This document shows positions 1 to 7,272 of a DNA stretch of 17,207 nt, one piece after another. The translations under genes and the position numbers were made by a program. The notes beneath the pieces are model-generated. The model was not told the DNA's origin and did not search any database. It was given only the letters and a program-made list of their open reading frames with translations. Within the stretch, counting starts at the first letter, position 1, and each line of letters opens with the position of its first letter. This DNA is from UBA4717 sp002404395 (GTDB taxonomy: Bacteria > Bacillota > Clostridia > Oscillospirales > CAG-272), in NCBI GenBank assembly GCA_937902275.1, contig CALFNW010000036.1, forward strand, positions 1-17,207, given 5' to 3'.

Positions 1-2467
1 TGTAGATGATCTCACCAGCTTCACCGCAGGTGGGTTCAACTCTCTTTTTGCTGTAGTTATGTCCGGATGCTTCAACAACGTCTGTCTTGGTTGCGCCGCA
101 GATCGTGCAGGTGTAAGTGATCTCACCTGCTTCGGTGCAGGTAGGCTCAATGGTGATCTTACCATCGTCCCAGCTATGTTCAACAGCGAGGGTCTTGTAG
201 CCGCCGCTTGTACCGCAACGCGAGCATTTCAGCTTAGCGATACCGGTCTTGTTGCAGGCAGCCTCACGGAGAATCTTGTCTACAACAAAATCATGCACAT
301 TGGTGTCGATCGCGGTCTCGCTGCCTTCGACAGTGTACTTGTCGCCGCAGAGTGAGCAGATCATTTCGGTGTAACCCGTAGTGCCGCAGGTCGGAGCGAT
401 GATGTTTTCCTTGTAGTCGTGATTAAGTGCGGCGGTCGCATCACGCTTTTCGGTATCGCCGCAGCGTGTGCAGGTGAAGGTAGTGTATCCACCCTCAGTG
501 CAGGTGGGTTCGGTAACTTTGCCGTTGTCCCACTTATGTCCGAGCGGGTCAGCAAGTTCGGTGGGTTCGATGTAGCTGTAGCCGCAGCGCGAGCAGGTGT
601 ACTCGGCTCTTTGACCTCTTGTACAGTCGGCATCAATGACCTCGATCTTGTAATCGTGATCAAGAGCGGTGCTGCCTTCGACGGTTTCAAGATCGGTGGC
701 AAAGCCGCAGACCGAGCAAACCTTGCCGACCTTTGCAGGTTCGGTACAGGTAGCTTCAACGATCTTGTCTTCAAGCTTGTGATCACCGGTTGCCGGGATG
801 GCGATTCCTGCTTCTATTATCGTTTTGCAATCGGCGCAAATAATATTTTTCTGTCCGTCACTGCCGCAGGTGGCATCGATAATCACAACTTCTGCATGGT
901 TCGGATGGGTCGGGAGCTGTTCAAAACAGGAATATCCGCAACTGCAGGAATATTTCACTACGCCTCTTACTTCACAGCTTGCAGCACGAACTATTGTTTT
1001 TGTAAACGTGTGTTCATGCGTGTCAACTGCTTCGAACTGAGCGGTAACGGTAAGATCCGAAGTGATCTCAGTACCTGCAGCCACGTCCCAGCCCTTGAAA
1101 GTGTAGCCTTCCTTGGTAGGAGTGGTGGTCGGGTATACGAGAGCAGTGCCTTCAACTACATTTTCATACTTTTCAAATTCAGCATCGTCAGCTACGAAAG
1201 TCACGGTATAGGTCTTCGGAGCGTCTTCCGAAGGAACATATACGTAGTTGGTTGCGTCTTCAAGAGTGCTGAAGAATGCAATGTAGGTAAACTCAACGGT
1301 AGCGTCGGTAACACTTGCATTGGTATTAGTTCCGAAGGGTTTAAATCTGAGGAAGTTGATGGTAGTAGTCGCATCTGCGTTAGCGTCAGCACCGGTAATA
1401 CCGTCGCCGCCTGTGTAACCGTTTGTGCCGTTGATATCGAGGATGAGTTCCTTGTAGGTATCCTTAGCACTCGACATTGCGGTTCCGTGACCCCAAAGTC
1501 TCTTTGCAGACACACCCTTGTTCGGGATAATTACGGCACAGTTGATATTATCACTGTCAGCGGGGTTGCCGTTTGTAAGCTTGATACCGAACTTAGCGTA
1601 CTTAGCGTCCTTAAAGAGAAGGTCGGTAAAGTTAACGTCAAATCCGAAGTTGTCGTTTGTATTCTGAGTACCCGGAGCAGTCAGCGTCCAGGACTTGGAA
1701 GCATCGCTGTACGAAATATTATCAAAGTTGCTTACATTAGTGATATTGAGCTTATCCTTGTCGTACATAGCAACGGGAGTAACAACAGCGGGAGTCTTTG
1801 ATGCAAACTCATAAGCTTCGGCGGAAGCTTTGTCTGCGAAAAATCCGATGTAAGCGATGTCAAGGGTCTTGCCGGTGATGTCGCCTGCCTGCGTAGAGCC
1901 GAACGGACGAAGTTCGCACTTGGTCAGCTTCTGAACATTCGACCAAACGAAGTCAGCAGCAACCGTATCAGTACCGTTTTCACCGCCGTTAGGCTTGTTA
2001 GCCGAGAAATCATAATAGAGGTCGGTCCAGGTTTCGCTTGCGTTAAAGTCGGCTTTGAGACCCCACATACGCTTTGTAAGCGTCGGGATACCGGTATAGT
2101 ATACATCAATACCTAGCTTGCCGGCGGTACTTGCCTTGTAAACGACTCTCATTACAGGGAGCTTAGAGATCTCAACATCGGTCGGGAAAGTAAAACGAGA
2201 GCCGTCTGCCCCGGTACCGTTTCCGGAAACGCGCATAAAGTCATATGTAGCGTCTTCGGTGTTCTTCGCAAATGCAAGAGAGACACAATTATGTTGAGTG
2301 TCAAAGTTAAAGGTGTCGGGAGTGAAGATCTCGGGTTCGGTCTGCTCGTAGAGAGCAAACGGAGTAACAAATTCATGTCCGTCATCGGCATGAATTGCTA
2401 TGGGAATCAGGCTGACGATCATCAGGCAAGCCAATAGCCACGAGGTTATTTTTTTCGTGTGAATCAT
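1..2467 (-). CDS. Secreted repeat protein with InlB-like and Cys-x-x-Cys repeats (3' end outside window)
   Basis: About 822 codons are open and the frame leaves the window at its left edge, so the C-terminus is missing. The ATG at 2467 is preceded by GGAGG seven bases upstream. Residues 1-27 form a signal peptide (KK, a hydrophobic core, then A-x-A-like HADD). Two related modules follow, at about 32-223 and 225-415. Both open with VTP-x-A-(L/M)-Y, contain R-(M/L)-WG and a (R/K)PFG-(S/N)-T motif, and end Y-I-(G/A)-FF. They look like beta-sandwich binding modules. Residues about 419-480 are an InlB/Listeria-Bacteroides type repeat (YTVTF ... KEGYTFKGWD). From about 483 onward there are eight Cys-rich units and the start of a ninth. 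Each has an (A/P)-x-C followed about ten residues later by C-x-x-C-G (C-x-C in the first), then a GH(D/K)-like link. Function is unknown. Surface adhesion or polymer binding is inferred. A cell-wall anchor or dockerin could lie beyond the edge. Confidence 0.9.
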   Translation of the reverse strand, partial: MIHTKKITSWLLACLMIVSLIPIAIHADDGHEFVTPFALYEQTEPEIFTPDTFNFDTQHNCVSLAFAKNTEDATYDFMRVSGNGTGADGSRFTFPTDVEISKLPVMRVVYKASTAGKLGIDVYYTGIPTLTKRMWGLKADFNASETWTDLYYDFSANKPNGGENGTDTVAADFVWSNVQKLTKCELRPFGSTQAGDITGKTLDIAYIGFFADKASAEAYEFASKTPAVVTPVAMYDKDKLNITNVSNFDNISYSDASKSWTLTAPGTQNTNDNFGFDVNFTDLLFKDAKYAKFGIKLTNGNPADSDNINCAVIIPNKGVSAKRLWGHGTAMSSAKDTYKELILDINGTNGYTGGDGITGADANADATTTINFLRFKPFGTNTNASVTDATVEFTYIAFFSTLEDATNYVYVPSEDAPKTYTVTFVADDAEFEKYENVVEGTALVYPTTTPTKEGYTFKGWDVAAGTEITSDLTVTAQFEAVDTHEHTFTKTIVRAASCEVRGVVKYSCSCGYSCFEQLPTHPNHAEVVIIDATCGSDGQKNIICADCKTIIEAGIAIPATGDHKLEDKIVEATCTEPAKVGKVCSVCGFATDLETVEGSTALDHDYKIEVIDADCTRGQRAEYTCSRCGYSYIEPTELADPLGHKWDNGKVTEPTCTEGGYTTFTCTRCGDTEKRDATAALNHDYKENIIAPTCGTTGYTEMICSLCGDKYTVEGSETAIDTNVHDFVVDKILREAACNKTGIAKLKCSRCGTSGGYKTLAVEHSWDDGKITIEPTCTEAGEITYTCTICGATKTDVVEASGHNYSKKRVEPTCGEAGEIIY

Positions 2468-2522
2468 GTTTTGTCCTCCAAATTATTACGTGTGGTTTGA
2501 ATTGCTGTCAGATAAACAGGTA

Positions 2523-2543
2523 TCAGGAAGAATTTATTTTCAT
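2523..2543 (-). CDS. Possible six-residue leader ORF
   Basis: A mini-ORF encoding MKINSS lies 55 bases before the start of the secreted repeat protein. It has a very good ribosome site (AGAGAGGTGAT) about five bases before its ATG. It is not in frame with the main gene, which has its own GGAGG. Such a strong initiation site on so short a frame may be a leader peptide or chance. Nothing in the six residues suggests amino-acid attenuation. Confidence 0.2.
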   Translation of the reverse strand: MKINSS

Positions 2544-2604
2544 TGATATCACCTCTCTGTGAGCATATTGCGGTGCACTGATAGATGGCAGAGCTTAATA
2601 ACAA

Positions 2605-2624
2605 ATTTTACCGACGGGTAAAAT
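2605..2624. promoter_or_regulatory. 20-base palindrome, operator-like
   Basis: Perfect 8-base arms (ATTTTACC and GGTAAAAT) flank GACG, about 140 bases upstream of the secreted repeat gene. The neighbourhood (2625-2670) is very AT-rich and could hold that gene's promoter, but no clear -35/-10 pair was found. It may be an operator or a short RNA hairpin. No regulator can be named. Confidence 0.35.
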
Positions 2625-2679
2625 GAATAACATAAATATCATATATAATAATATTTATAGCTATTGAAATGTGTATTTC

Positions 2680-2760
2680 TTTCGCAGAGTAACCCACTCT
2701 GCGAAAAAATACAGGATTTTTTATATGGAAAAGTCTCAATGACCCGGGACTTTTCCATAT
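2680..2760. other. Row of adjacent hairpins between divergent genes
   Basis: Three inverted repeats abut. At 2680-2706 there are perfect 11-base arms (TTTCGCAGAGT) with loop AACCC. At 2704-2722, A6T and AT6 flank five bases. At 2723-2760 there are perfect 13-base arms (ATATGGAAAAGTC) with a 12-base loop. T-runs follow the arms on both strands but are displaced from the stems, so neither is a textbook terminator. The row lies upstream of both divergent genes. It could be a leader structure of the leftward gene, a small RNA or an insulating bidirectional terminator. Confidence 0.5.
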
Positions 2761-2824
2761 TCTCCGATAATTCTGCCCGTTTGTATAATATACGAGTTTT
2801 TTCACCATAATTATACATACCGAT

Positions 2825-2858
2825 TTCGACAAAACCCTGCGTCTGATTATTGTAAAAT
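2825..2858 (+). promoter_or_regulatory. Spo0A-type promoter of spoIIE
   Basis: TTCGACA at 2825-2831 is the exact reverse complement of the 0A box TGTCGAA. It overlaps a -35-like TCGACA (2826-2831, one mismatch to TTGACA). The -10-like TAAAAT sits at 2853-2858, leaving a 21-base spacer. Spo0A-activated sigma-A promoters such as B. subtilis spoIIE and spoIIG are known for over-long spacers with a 0A box over the -35. Predicted transcript start is near 2865, with about 55 bases of leader. Confidence 0.7.
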
Positions 2859-2920
2859 AATAATGCAATGTTGCTCTCAATGTGCGATATGCAATCAGCA
2901 AGAAAGCAGGGATTTAAAAA

Positions 2921-5398
2921 ATGACGGACAAAAACAACGGCAGCAAGCCAAGCGGAGCCCAAAATCGCTTTTTTTCCTACATAACCGATAATGTTAAAGC
3001 GGCAGTGGCGGACTTTGGCGGCTCTGTGGGAAAAAAGTTAAAATCTTCGGAGGGTATGACGCTTGCGCTTATAAAGGGTGTGATCAGGCAGCTTATCGTC
3101 AAAGTGCTGTTTTTAGCGCTTTCGTATGTGCTCGGCAGAGCCGGCGCGCCGTTTGATACCTACCCGTTCGGCATTGCGCTTTTATGCTCCGCTTCGGGGA
3201 ATATTCTCTGTATTTACTCCGGACTGATACTTTCGGCGTTCTCACACGGATCGGAAACGCTGCCGTTTTTTCTGGTATATACTGCAGGCGTGATACTGCG
3301 TGCGGCGCTGTCTTATTGGCTTGACTTTGAAGACAGCGATATAAAACGCGTTTTACCCGAACAGTCGCCTGCCGGGCGTCTGAAGGAGCTTGGCAGACGG
3401 CTGTTTAACGAACCGTTTTCATTGCGATTGCTGGCGGCGATCGTGTGCTCCCTTTCAATCGGTCTGGCAAGGCTTATTACCGACGGTTTTTTATATTACG
3501 ACCTGTTCGGGCTGATCGCGTGCGTAGTTGCCGCTCCGTTGTTGTGCTATGCATATTACGTATTGTTTGAATCGAAAAATCCGCTGAAGCCGATTTACGA
3601 GCTGAGTGTGGCGGCGTTTCTGTTCAGTCTCGTATATGCAGTCAGAAATTACTATGTACTCGGTTTTTCGCTTGCAACAGTGGCTGCGTTTTTGATCACG
3701 CTGTATATTTCAAAGAAATTCGGTCTGCTCAGAGGCTGTGTGGCAGGGCTTTTTGTGGGCTTCGGTTGCGGCAGGGCAATGGCTCCGATGTTTGCGCTTG
3801 CGGGCTTTGCATCCGGAATTCTTTACGGAACCACATTGTTCGGCGCAGTGCTCGCCGCCTGTGCGGTCGGACTGCTGTACGGCATTGCCGGTTCGGGTTT
3901 TTCAAGCTTTCAGACTCTGCTTCCCGAGCTTGCCGCGTCAAGCGCGATCTTTTTGCCGCTTTGTCACTACAATATGCTTCCGTCAGCCGAACGCTTCATG
4001 TCAAAGGCACAGAAAGATTTCAGAGCAAGCGAAGCGGCGATAATTGCCGACGCGAAGCTTTCGGACAGCGTCAGATCGATTGAAGACATTTCGGCATCGC
4101 TCGATTCGCTGTCGGCAACGGTGGCGGCATTGTCGGACAAACTCAAGCGCCCCGATATTATGAACCTCAAGCGTATCTGCGAGAGAGATTTCGAAAAATA
4201 TTGCAATTCCTGTCCGCTGACGGCGGTATGCCACGGCAGAGAAGCGCTCGGTACCGCCGACACGATCGGTAAGCTGACAGCTGCGCTTGACCGTAACGGC
4301 AGGGTTGAGCTCGGCGATGTTCCGACTCATTTTGCCGAAAAGTGCAACAGCATAATGAAGATCCTGTCCGAAATTAACCTGTCGTACGCAAAGCGGCTCG
4401 AAGAGCTTATAAAGAACGATCGGCTTTCGGTATTTGCAATAGATTACAAGACAATGTCGAAGCTGCTTGCAAACGCTTCAAGTGAAAAGCAGGGCGAGTA
4501 TGCCTTTGACCGTGAGCTTGCCGCCAAGCTTGCAAGGGCATTACGGTATATGAACTTTGATGCAGACGGAATATATGTATACGGTGAGCGAAAAAAGCAC
4601 ATCCTGCTGTCGGGAATAGATCTCGGTGCGGTCAGGCTCGGTTCGCTTGAGCTTAAACGTGCACTTGAGAATATCTGCGAAACCGGGCTTTCCGCGCCCG
4701 TGTTCTCGATAGACGACGATTCTGTTTCATTGACCTGCGAAAGTGTGCCGGGGTATAAGGTGACGTCAACAACGGTGAGCGAAAGAATGAGCGGTATTGA
4801 GCCGAACGGCGATACCGCCTCCGCATTTGAGACCGAGCAAGGGTACAGCTATTTTCTGATTTCCGACGGTATGGGCAGCGGCAGAGAGGCGGCGATCACT
4901 TCAAAGCTGTGTACGCTTTTCCTGTCCAAACTGCTCGGAGCGGGCTGCCCGAAATCGGTGGTGATCGAAATGCTCAACGGCTTTATCAGAAGCAAAAACG
5001 AAGAATGTTCCGCAACGGTCGATCTTGTAGAGCTTGATCTTTATTCGGGAAAAGGCTGCTTTGTAAAAAGCGGCGCCGCCCCCTCGTTTATTCTGCGCGA
5101 GGGCAACATATACAAGCTTCAGTCCAAAACACTGCCGATAGGGATCCTTCGCGATACCGACGCCGAACAGATAAATTTTGACATGAAAAACGGCGATATT
5201 ATCGTAATGTTCAGTGACGGCGTTGCCGCAACGCTTGAGGAAAGCACCTGGCTGACCGAATTAATCAGCTTTGATTTTGAGCAGGATCTTGAGATGATGG
5301 CACGCAAGATACTTGAAAGCGCCGAAAAAAACAACAATAAGCGCGACGATATGACAGTGGGCATAATCAAAATCGAAAAGCTCGGACACGGACAATAA
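2921..5398 (+). CDS. spoIIE: Stage II sporulation protein E (PP2C phosphatase)
   Basis: At 825 residues it matches the usual SpoIIE length. In the family, SpoIIE is a membrane phosphatase at the polar septum that dephosphorylates SpoIIAA-P, so releasing sigma-F in the forespore, and it also contacts FtsZ. A cytoplasmic N-terminus of about 45 residues is followed by a long multi-pass membrane region to about 350. A central cytoplasmic region has a Cys cluster (C-x7-C-x2-C-x5-C) near residues 420-440. The C-terminal PP2C domain has metal-binding aspartates in SDGMGSG (Asp649), FSDG (Asp766) and RDDMTVG (Asp809/810). The ATG has AGGGA eight bases upstream. The gene is monocistronic, with a Spo0A-like promoter before it and a strong terminator after it. 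Identification is firm. Confidence 0.96.
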   Translation: MTDKNNGSKPSGAQNRFFSYITDNVKAAVADFGGSVGKKLKSSEGMTLALIKGVIRQLIVKVLFLALSYVLGRAGAPFDTYPFGIALLCSASGNILCIYSGLILSAFSHGSETLPFFLVYTAGVILRAALSYWLDFEDSDIKRVLPEQSPAGRLKELGRRLFNEPFSLRLLAAIVCSLSIGLARLITDGFLYYDLFGLIACVVAAPLLCYAYYVLFESKNPLKPIYELSVAAFLFSLVYAVRNYYVLGFSLATVAAFLITLYISKKFGLLRGCVAGLFVGFGCGRAMAPMFALAGFASGILYGTTLFGAVLAACAVGLLYGIAGSGFSSFQTLLPELAASSAIFLPLCHYNMLPSAERFMSKAQKDFRASEAAIIADAKLSDSVRSIEDISASLDSLSATVAALSDKLKRPDIMNLKRICERDFEKYCNSCPLTAVCHGREALGTADTIGKLTAALDRNGRVELGDVPTHFAEKCNSIMKILSEINLSYAKRLEELIKNDRLSVFAIDYKTMSKLLANASSEKQGEYAFDRELAAKLARALRYMNFDADGIYVYGERKKHILLSGIDLGAVRLGSLELKRALENICETGLSAPVFSIDDDSVSLTCESVPGYKVTSTTVSERMSGIEPNGDTASAFETEQGYSYFLISDGMGSGREAAITSKLCTLFLSKLLGAGCPKSVVIEMLNGFIRSKNEECSATVDLVELDLYSGKGCFVKSGAAPSFILREGNIYKLQSKTLPIGILRDTDAEQINFDMKNGDIIVMFSDGVAATLEESTWLTELISFDFEQDLEMMARKILESAEKNNNKRDDMTVGIIKIEKLGHGQ

Positions 5399-5443
5399 AA
5401 AACTCGGATCATTGATTGTATTTTTCAATGATCCGAGTTTTTT
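5397..5443 (+). terminator. Rho-independent terminator of spoIIE
   Basis: A perfect 15-base stem (5401-5415 with 5425-5439) encloses a 9-base loop and is followed by a T-run at 5438-5443, with matching A's before the stem. It starts right at the spoIIE stop codon. The -35 of the next promoter begins two bases after it. Confidence 0.95.
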
Positions 5444-5444
5444 G

Positions 5445-5473
5445 TTGACCTGCGGGAGATAACATGATATAAT
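5445..5473 (+). promoter_or_regulatory. Sigma-A promoter of the short AraC-type regulator
   Basis: TTGACC at 5445-5450, a 17-base spacer, then TATAAT at 5468-5473 with an extended -10 (TGA). Transcription would start near 5480. This rules out the in-frame ATG at 5479 as translation start and favours 5506. Confidence 0.88.
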
Positions 5474-5505
5474 TTTAAATGACAATCGTGAAAGGGGGAA
5501 AACGT

Positions 5506-6228
5506 ATGTCCGGGCTTATTATGTGTGCCGAAATCGACATAAAGGAAAAGTGGCGGCACAGGGCGGGCAGGCTTGAAAATGATACGATACTGTTTATGAC
5601 AGACGGGGAAATGAAAGTAACTTCAAGCGTTGGCGCCCTTACGGTTCCTCCGTATGCTTCAGTCCTGCTTAAGGCAGGTGAGCGGATACGTACCGCGTCT
5701 TCCGGAGAGTGCGGAGCAACGTGGTATCTGATCGAATTTGAAAGCGATATTTCAAATCTGCCTTACGGAAAGCTTGTCGGCGGACTCGGCAGACTCGGGG
5801 CTGAGCTTGCCGAAAAGTTATGCGATAATAATTGCGATGAAGCTTACCTGACGGCATTTCTGACGTTAATAAAAGAAAAAGGGCTTGAGCGGGCCGCGGC
5901 AAAAACGGAGGAAACGAAGCTTTTTTTGCCTTGCGAAACGGAACGCGGATATTCTGAGCTTCAGAGAGCGCCGATGGCTCTGCCGTCGGATTTGCCGATA
6001 CGGCTAAAAGTTGCGGGCAAGCGTTTTGAGCTTGCGGATGAGCGGATAGCGCGTATACGCTTTTTGCTTGAATATTCCGATTACAATATTTCCGAGCTCG
6101 CAAGACTTTCCGGATTTGACAAGCCGAATTCGTTTACGCGCTTCTACGCCTATCATACCGGCGAGGCTCCGTCGGATTACCGCAGAAGGCTTGCGGGAAT
6201 CGCTCCGGTGCATAAAAAACGCAAATGA
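5506..6228 (+). CDS. Short AraC-family-like regulator with one visible HTH
   Basis: 240 residues from the ATG at 5506, which has AGGGGG about seven bases upstream. An ATG at 5479 in frame lies at the predicted transcript start and is rejected. The N-terminal 90 or so residues look like the beta-rich, cupin-like sensor of AraC regulators. Residues about 183-228 (NISELARLSGFDKPNSFTRF, ending PSDYRRR) match the second helix-turn-helix and C-terminal signature of the AraC DNA-binding domain. The preceding 45 residues, where the first helix-turn-helix should be, do not resemble it, so that half is missing or strongly diverged. Likely a DNA-binding regulator, target unknown. It is convergent with a conventional AraC regulator and has its own promoter. 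Confidence 0.75.
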   Translation: MSGLIMCAEIDIKEKWRHRAGRLENDTILFMTDGEMKVTSSVGALTVPPYASVLLKAGERIRTASSGECGATWYLIEFESDISNLPYGKLVGGLGRLGAELAEKLCDNNCDEAYLTAFLTLIKEKGLERAAAKTEETKLFLPCETERGYSELQRAPMALPSDLPIRLKVAGKRFELADERIARIRFLLEYSDYNISELARLSGFDKPNSFTRFYAYHTGEAPSDYRRRLAGIAPVHKKRK

Positions 6229-6263
6229 CCGCGGTCCGATCAACGGGAGCCGCGGTCATTTGC
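6214..6263 (-). terminator. Terminator of the AraC/cupin regulator, shared hairpin between convergent genes
   Basis: A perfect 14-base GC-rich stem (6221-6234 with 6250-6263) is followed on the minus strand by six T's (plus-strand A's at 6214-6219). The stem covers the last codons of both convergent genes, and the leftward gene's stop lies in the loop region. There is no T-run on the plus strand, so strong termination is expected for the leftward gene only. Confidence 0.85.
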
Positions 6264-7091
6264 CTGCATACGGTATTTTAAAGGCGTAGTTTGCATCAGT
6301 CGTTTGAAGTTTTTTCGATATGCCCGAACGTCGCTGTAACCTACCTGCGCGGCAACTCTTTCGACAGCAAGCTCGGTTTCGGCAAGTATACCGCAGCTTA
6401 TATGAATCCGTGTGCGGCACAGGTATTCGGAGTAGGACATACCTGTACTTTGCTTGAACAGCGTGCTCAGTCTTGATGCAGAGTAGTTCAAACGCTCCGA
6501 TAAACTTGAGATATTGCCGCTTTTTTGAAAGTTATTGTTTGTATAGTCGATCATCTGTTGAACGATCGGGTCTTTGCTGTAAATGTCCGTTTCGGTCTTT
6601 CTGGCAGAGTATATAATTATTTTTATCAGACTGCTTCTGATAAGCTGAATATATCCGGACTGACATTTGCGGAACTCGCAAAGCATATTTTTAAGCTCCT
6701 TTTTTATGCTTCCGTCATCGTCGTGAAACACGCTTTCGGCATATCCTGCGGAAAACACGCCTATCATATGATTTTTTAATATATCCGAAAGCGTTTGGCA
6801 GTTTTTTAACGACATATCAACGAAACGAGGAACGAACAGGCAATTTATGATGCTGAAATCGGGACTTTTCTCGGTAAAGCCGTGAACGGTATTGTAATCA
6901 ACAAAAATGTAATCGCCGCATTTTAGCCGATTGGTTTTGCCGCCGCTGAAATGCACGGAGTTTCCGCGGCATACGTATATCATCTCTATAAATTCATGCG
7001 AATGAGGAGCGACAAACGTAGTTTCGTTTGATTTTTTCAGCGTGATCAGACTGTTATCCAGAAAATCAATTATTCTATAGTAATCATTCAC
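6240..7091 (-). CDS. AraC family transcriptional regulator, cupin sensor
   Basis: 283 residues from a GTG at 7091 with AAGGTGGG nine bases upstream. An upstream ATG at 7184 lies beyond the -35 of this gene's own promoter and cannot be the start. The N-terminal cupin domain shows a metal/sugar-pocket-like HSHEFIEM and later VDYNTVHGF. The C-terminus has both AraC helix-turn-helices (ISSLSERLNYSASRLSTLFK, then VERVAAQVGYSDVRAYRKNF). The gene is divergent from a putative glycoside hydrolase and their promoters overlap, so control of that gene in response to a carbohydrate is a reasonable inference. The ligand is unknown. Confidence 0.92.
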   Translation of the reverse strand: MNDYYRIIDFLDNSLITLKKSNETTFVAPHSHEFIEMIYVCRGNSVHFSGGKTNRLKCGDYIFVDYNTVHGFTEKSPDFSIINCLFVPRFVDMSLKNCQTLSDILKNHMIGVFSAGYAESVFHDDDGSIKKELKNMLCEFRKCQSGYIQLIRSSLIKIIIYSARKTETDIYSKDPIVQQMIDYTNNNFQKSGNISSLSERLNYSASRLSTLFKQSTGMSYSEYLCRTRIHISCGILAETELAVERVAAQVGYSDVRAYRKNFKRLMQTTPLKYRMQANDRGSR

Positions 7092-7126
7092 AGAAATAAG
7101 CCCACCTTTTTTGAAAATAAACGTGC

Positions 7127-7155
7127 TTGAAATTATTATAACATGAGTATAAAAT
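7127..7155 (+). promoter_or_regulatory. Probable promoter of the glycoside hydrolase gene, overlapping the regulator promoter
   Basis: TTGAAA at 7127-7132, 17 bases, TAAAAT at 7150-7155, each one mismatch from consensus. It occupies nearly the same DNA as the leftward regulator promoter. A direct repeat CAAATGT at 7168-7174 and 7182-7188 just downstream may be a regulator half-site. Confidence 0.6.
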
Positions 7156-7163
7156 AAAGTCAA
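7135..7163 (-). promoter_or_regulatory. Sigma-A promoter of the AraC/cupin regulator
   Basis: Read on the minus strand: TTGACT (7163-7158), 17 bases, TATAAT (7140-7135), with an extended -10 TGT. The start is near 7128, about 37 bases before the GTG at 7091. Confidence 0.88.
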
Positions 7164-7203
7164 ACCGCAAATGTTTTCGGCCAAATGTCCGAAAGCCTGC
7201 CTT

Positions 7204-7261
7204 TCCGTCGGCGTTGCCGACGCGGAAGCTATCGATTGCAGTTTGAGCCGCCTGCGGCGGC
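7204..7261 (+). other. GC-rich leader hairpins before the hydrolase gene
   Basis: Two compact stems lie in the roughly 110-base leader. One is GTCGGC-GTT-GCCGAC (7207-7221), extended by TCC/GGA. The other is GCCGCC-TGC-GGCGGC (7247-7261), which ends one base before the AAGGGGG ribosome site. They could modulate translation or protect the mRNA. Confidence 0.5.
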
Positions 7262-7272
7262 AAGGGGGAAAT

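Noticed and set aside
1..1000. Regular spacing of similar sequence, as in a CRISPR or DNA repeat array
   Set aside because: The periodicity is protein-level (Cys units of variable length in frame), and the DNA repeats are imperfect and continuous with coding sequence.
419..1801. Long rightward open frame (460 codons) opposite the secreted repeat gene
   Set aside because: It is the antisense of a clear repeat protein whose leftward frame has a signal peptide, ribosome site and repeated domains. The rightward translation has no recognisable domain and no ribosome site.
2608..2962. Leftward open frames in the intergenic region and the start of spoIIE
   Set aside because: They cross the hairpin row and the spoIIE promoter, have no ribosome site, and their translation is low-complexity and basic.
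7092..7184. Longer start (ATG at 7184) for the AraC/cupin regulator
   Set aside because: It lies upstream of the gene's own -35 element. The GTG at 7091 has a good ribosome site.
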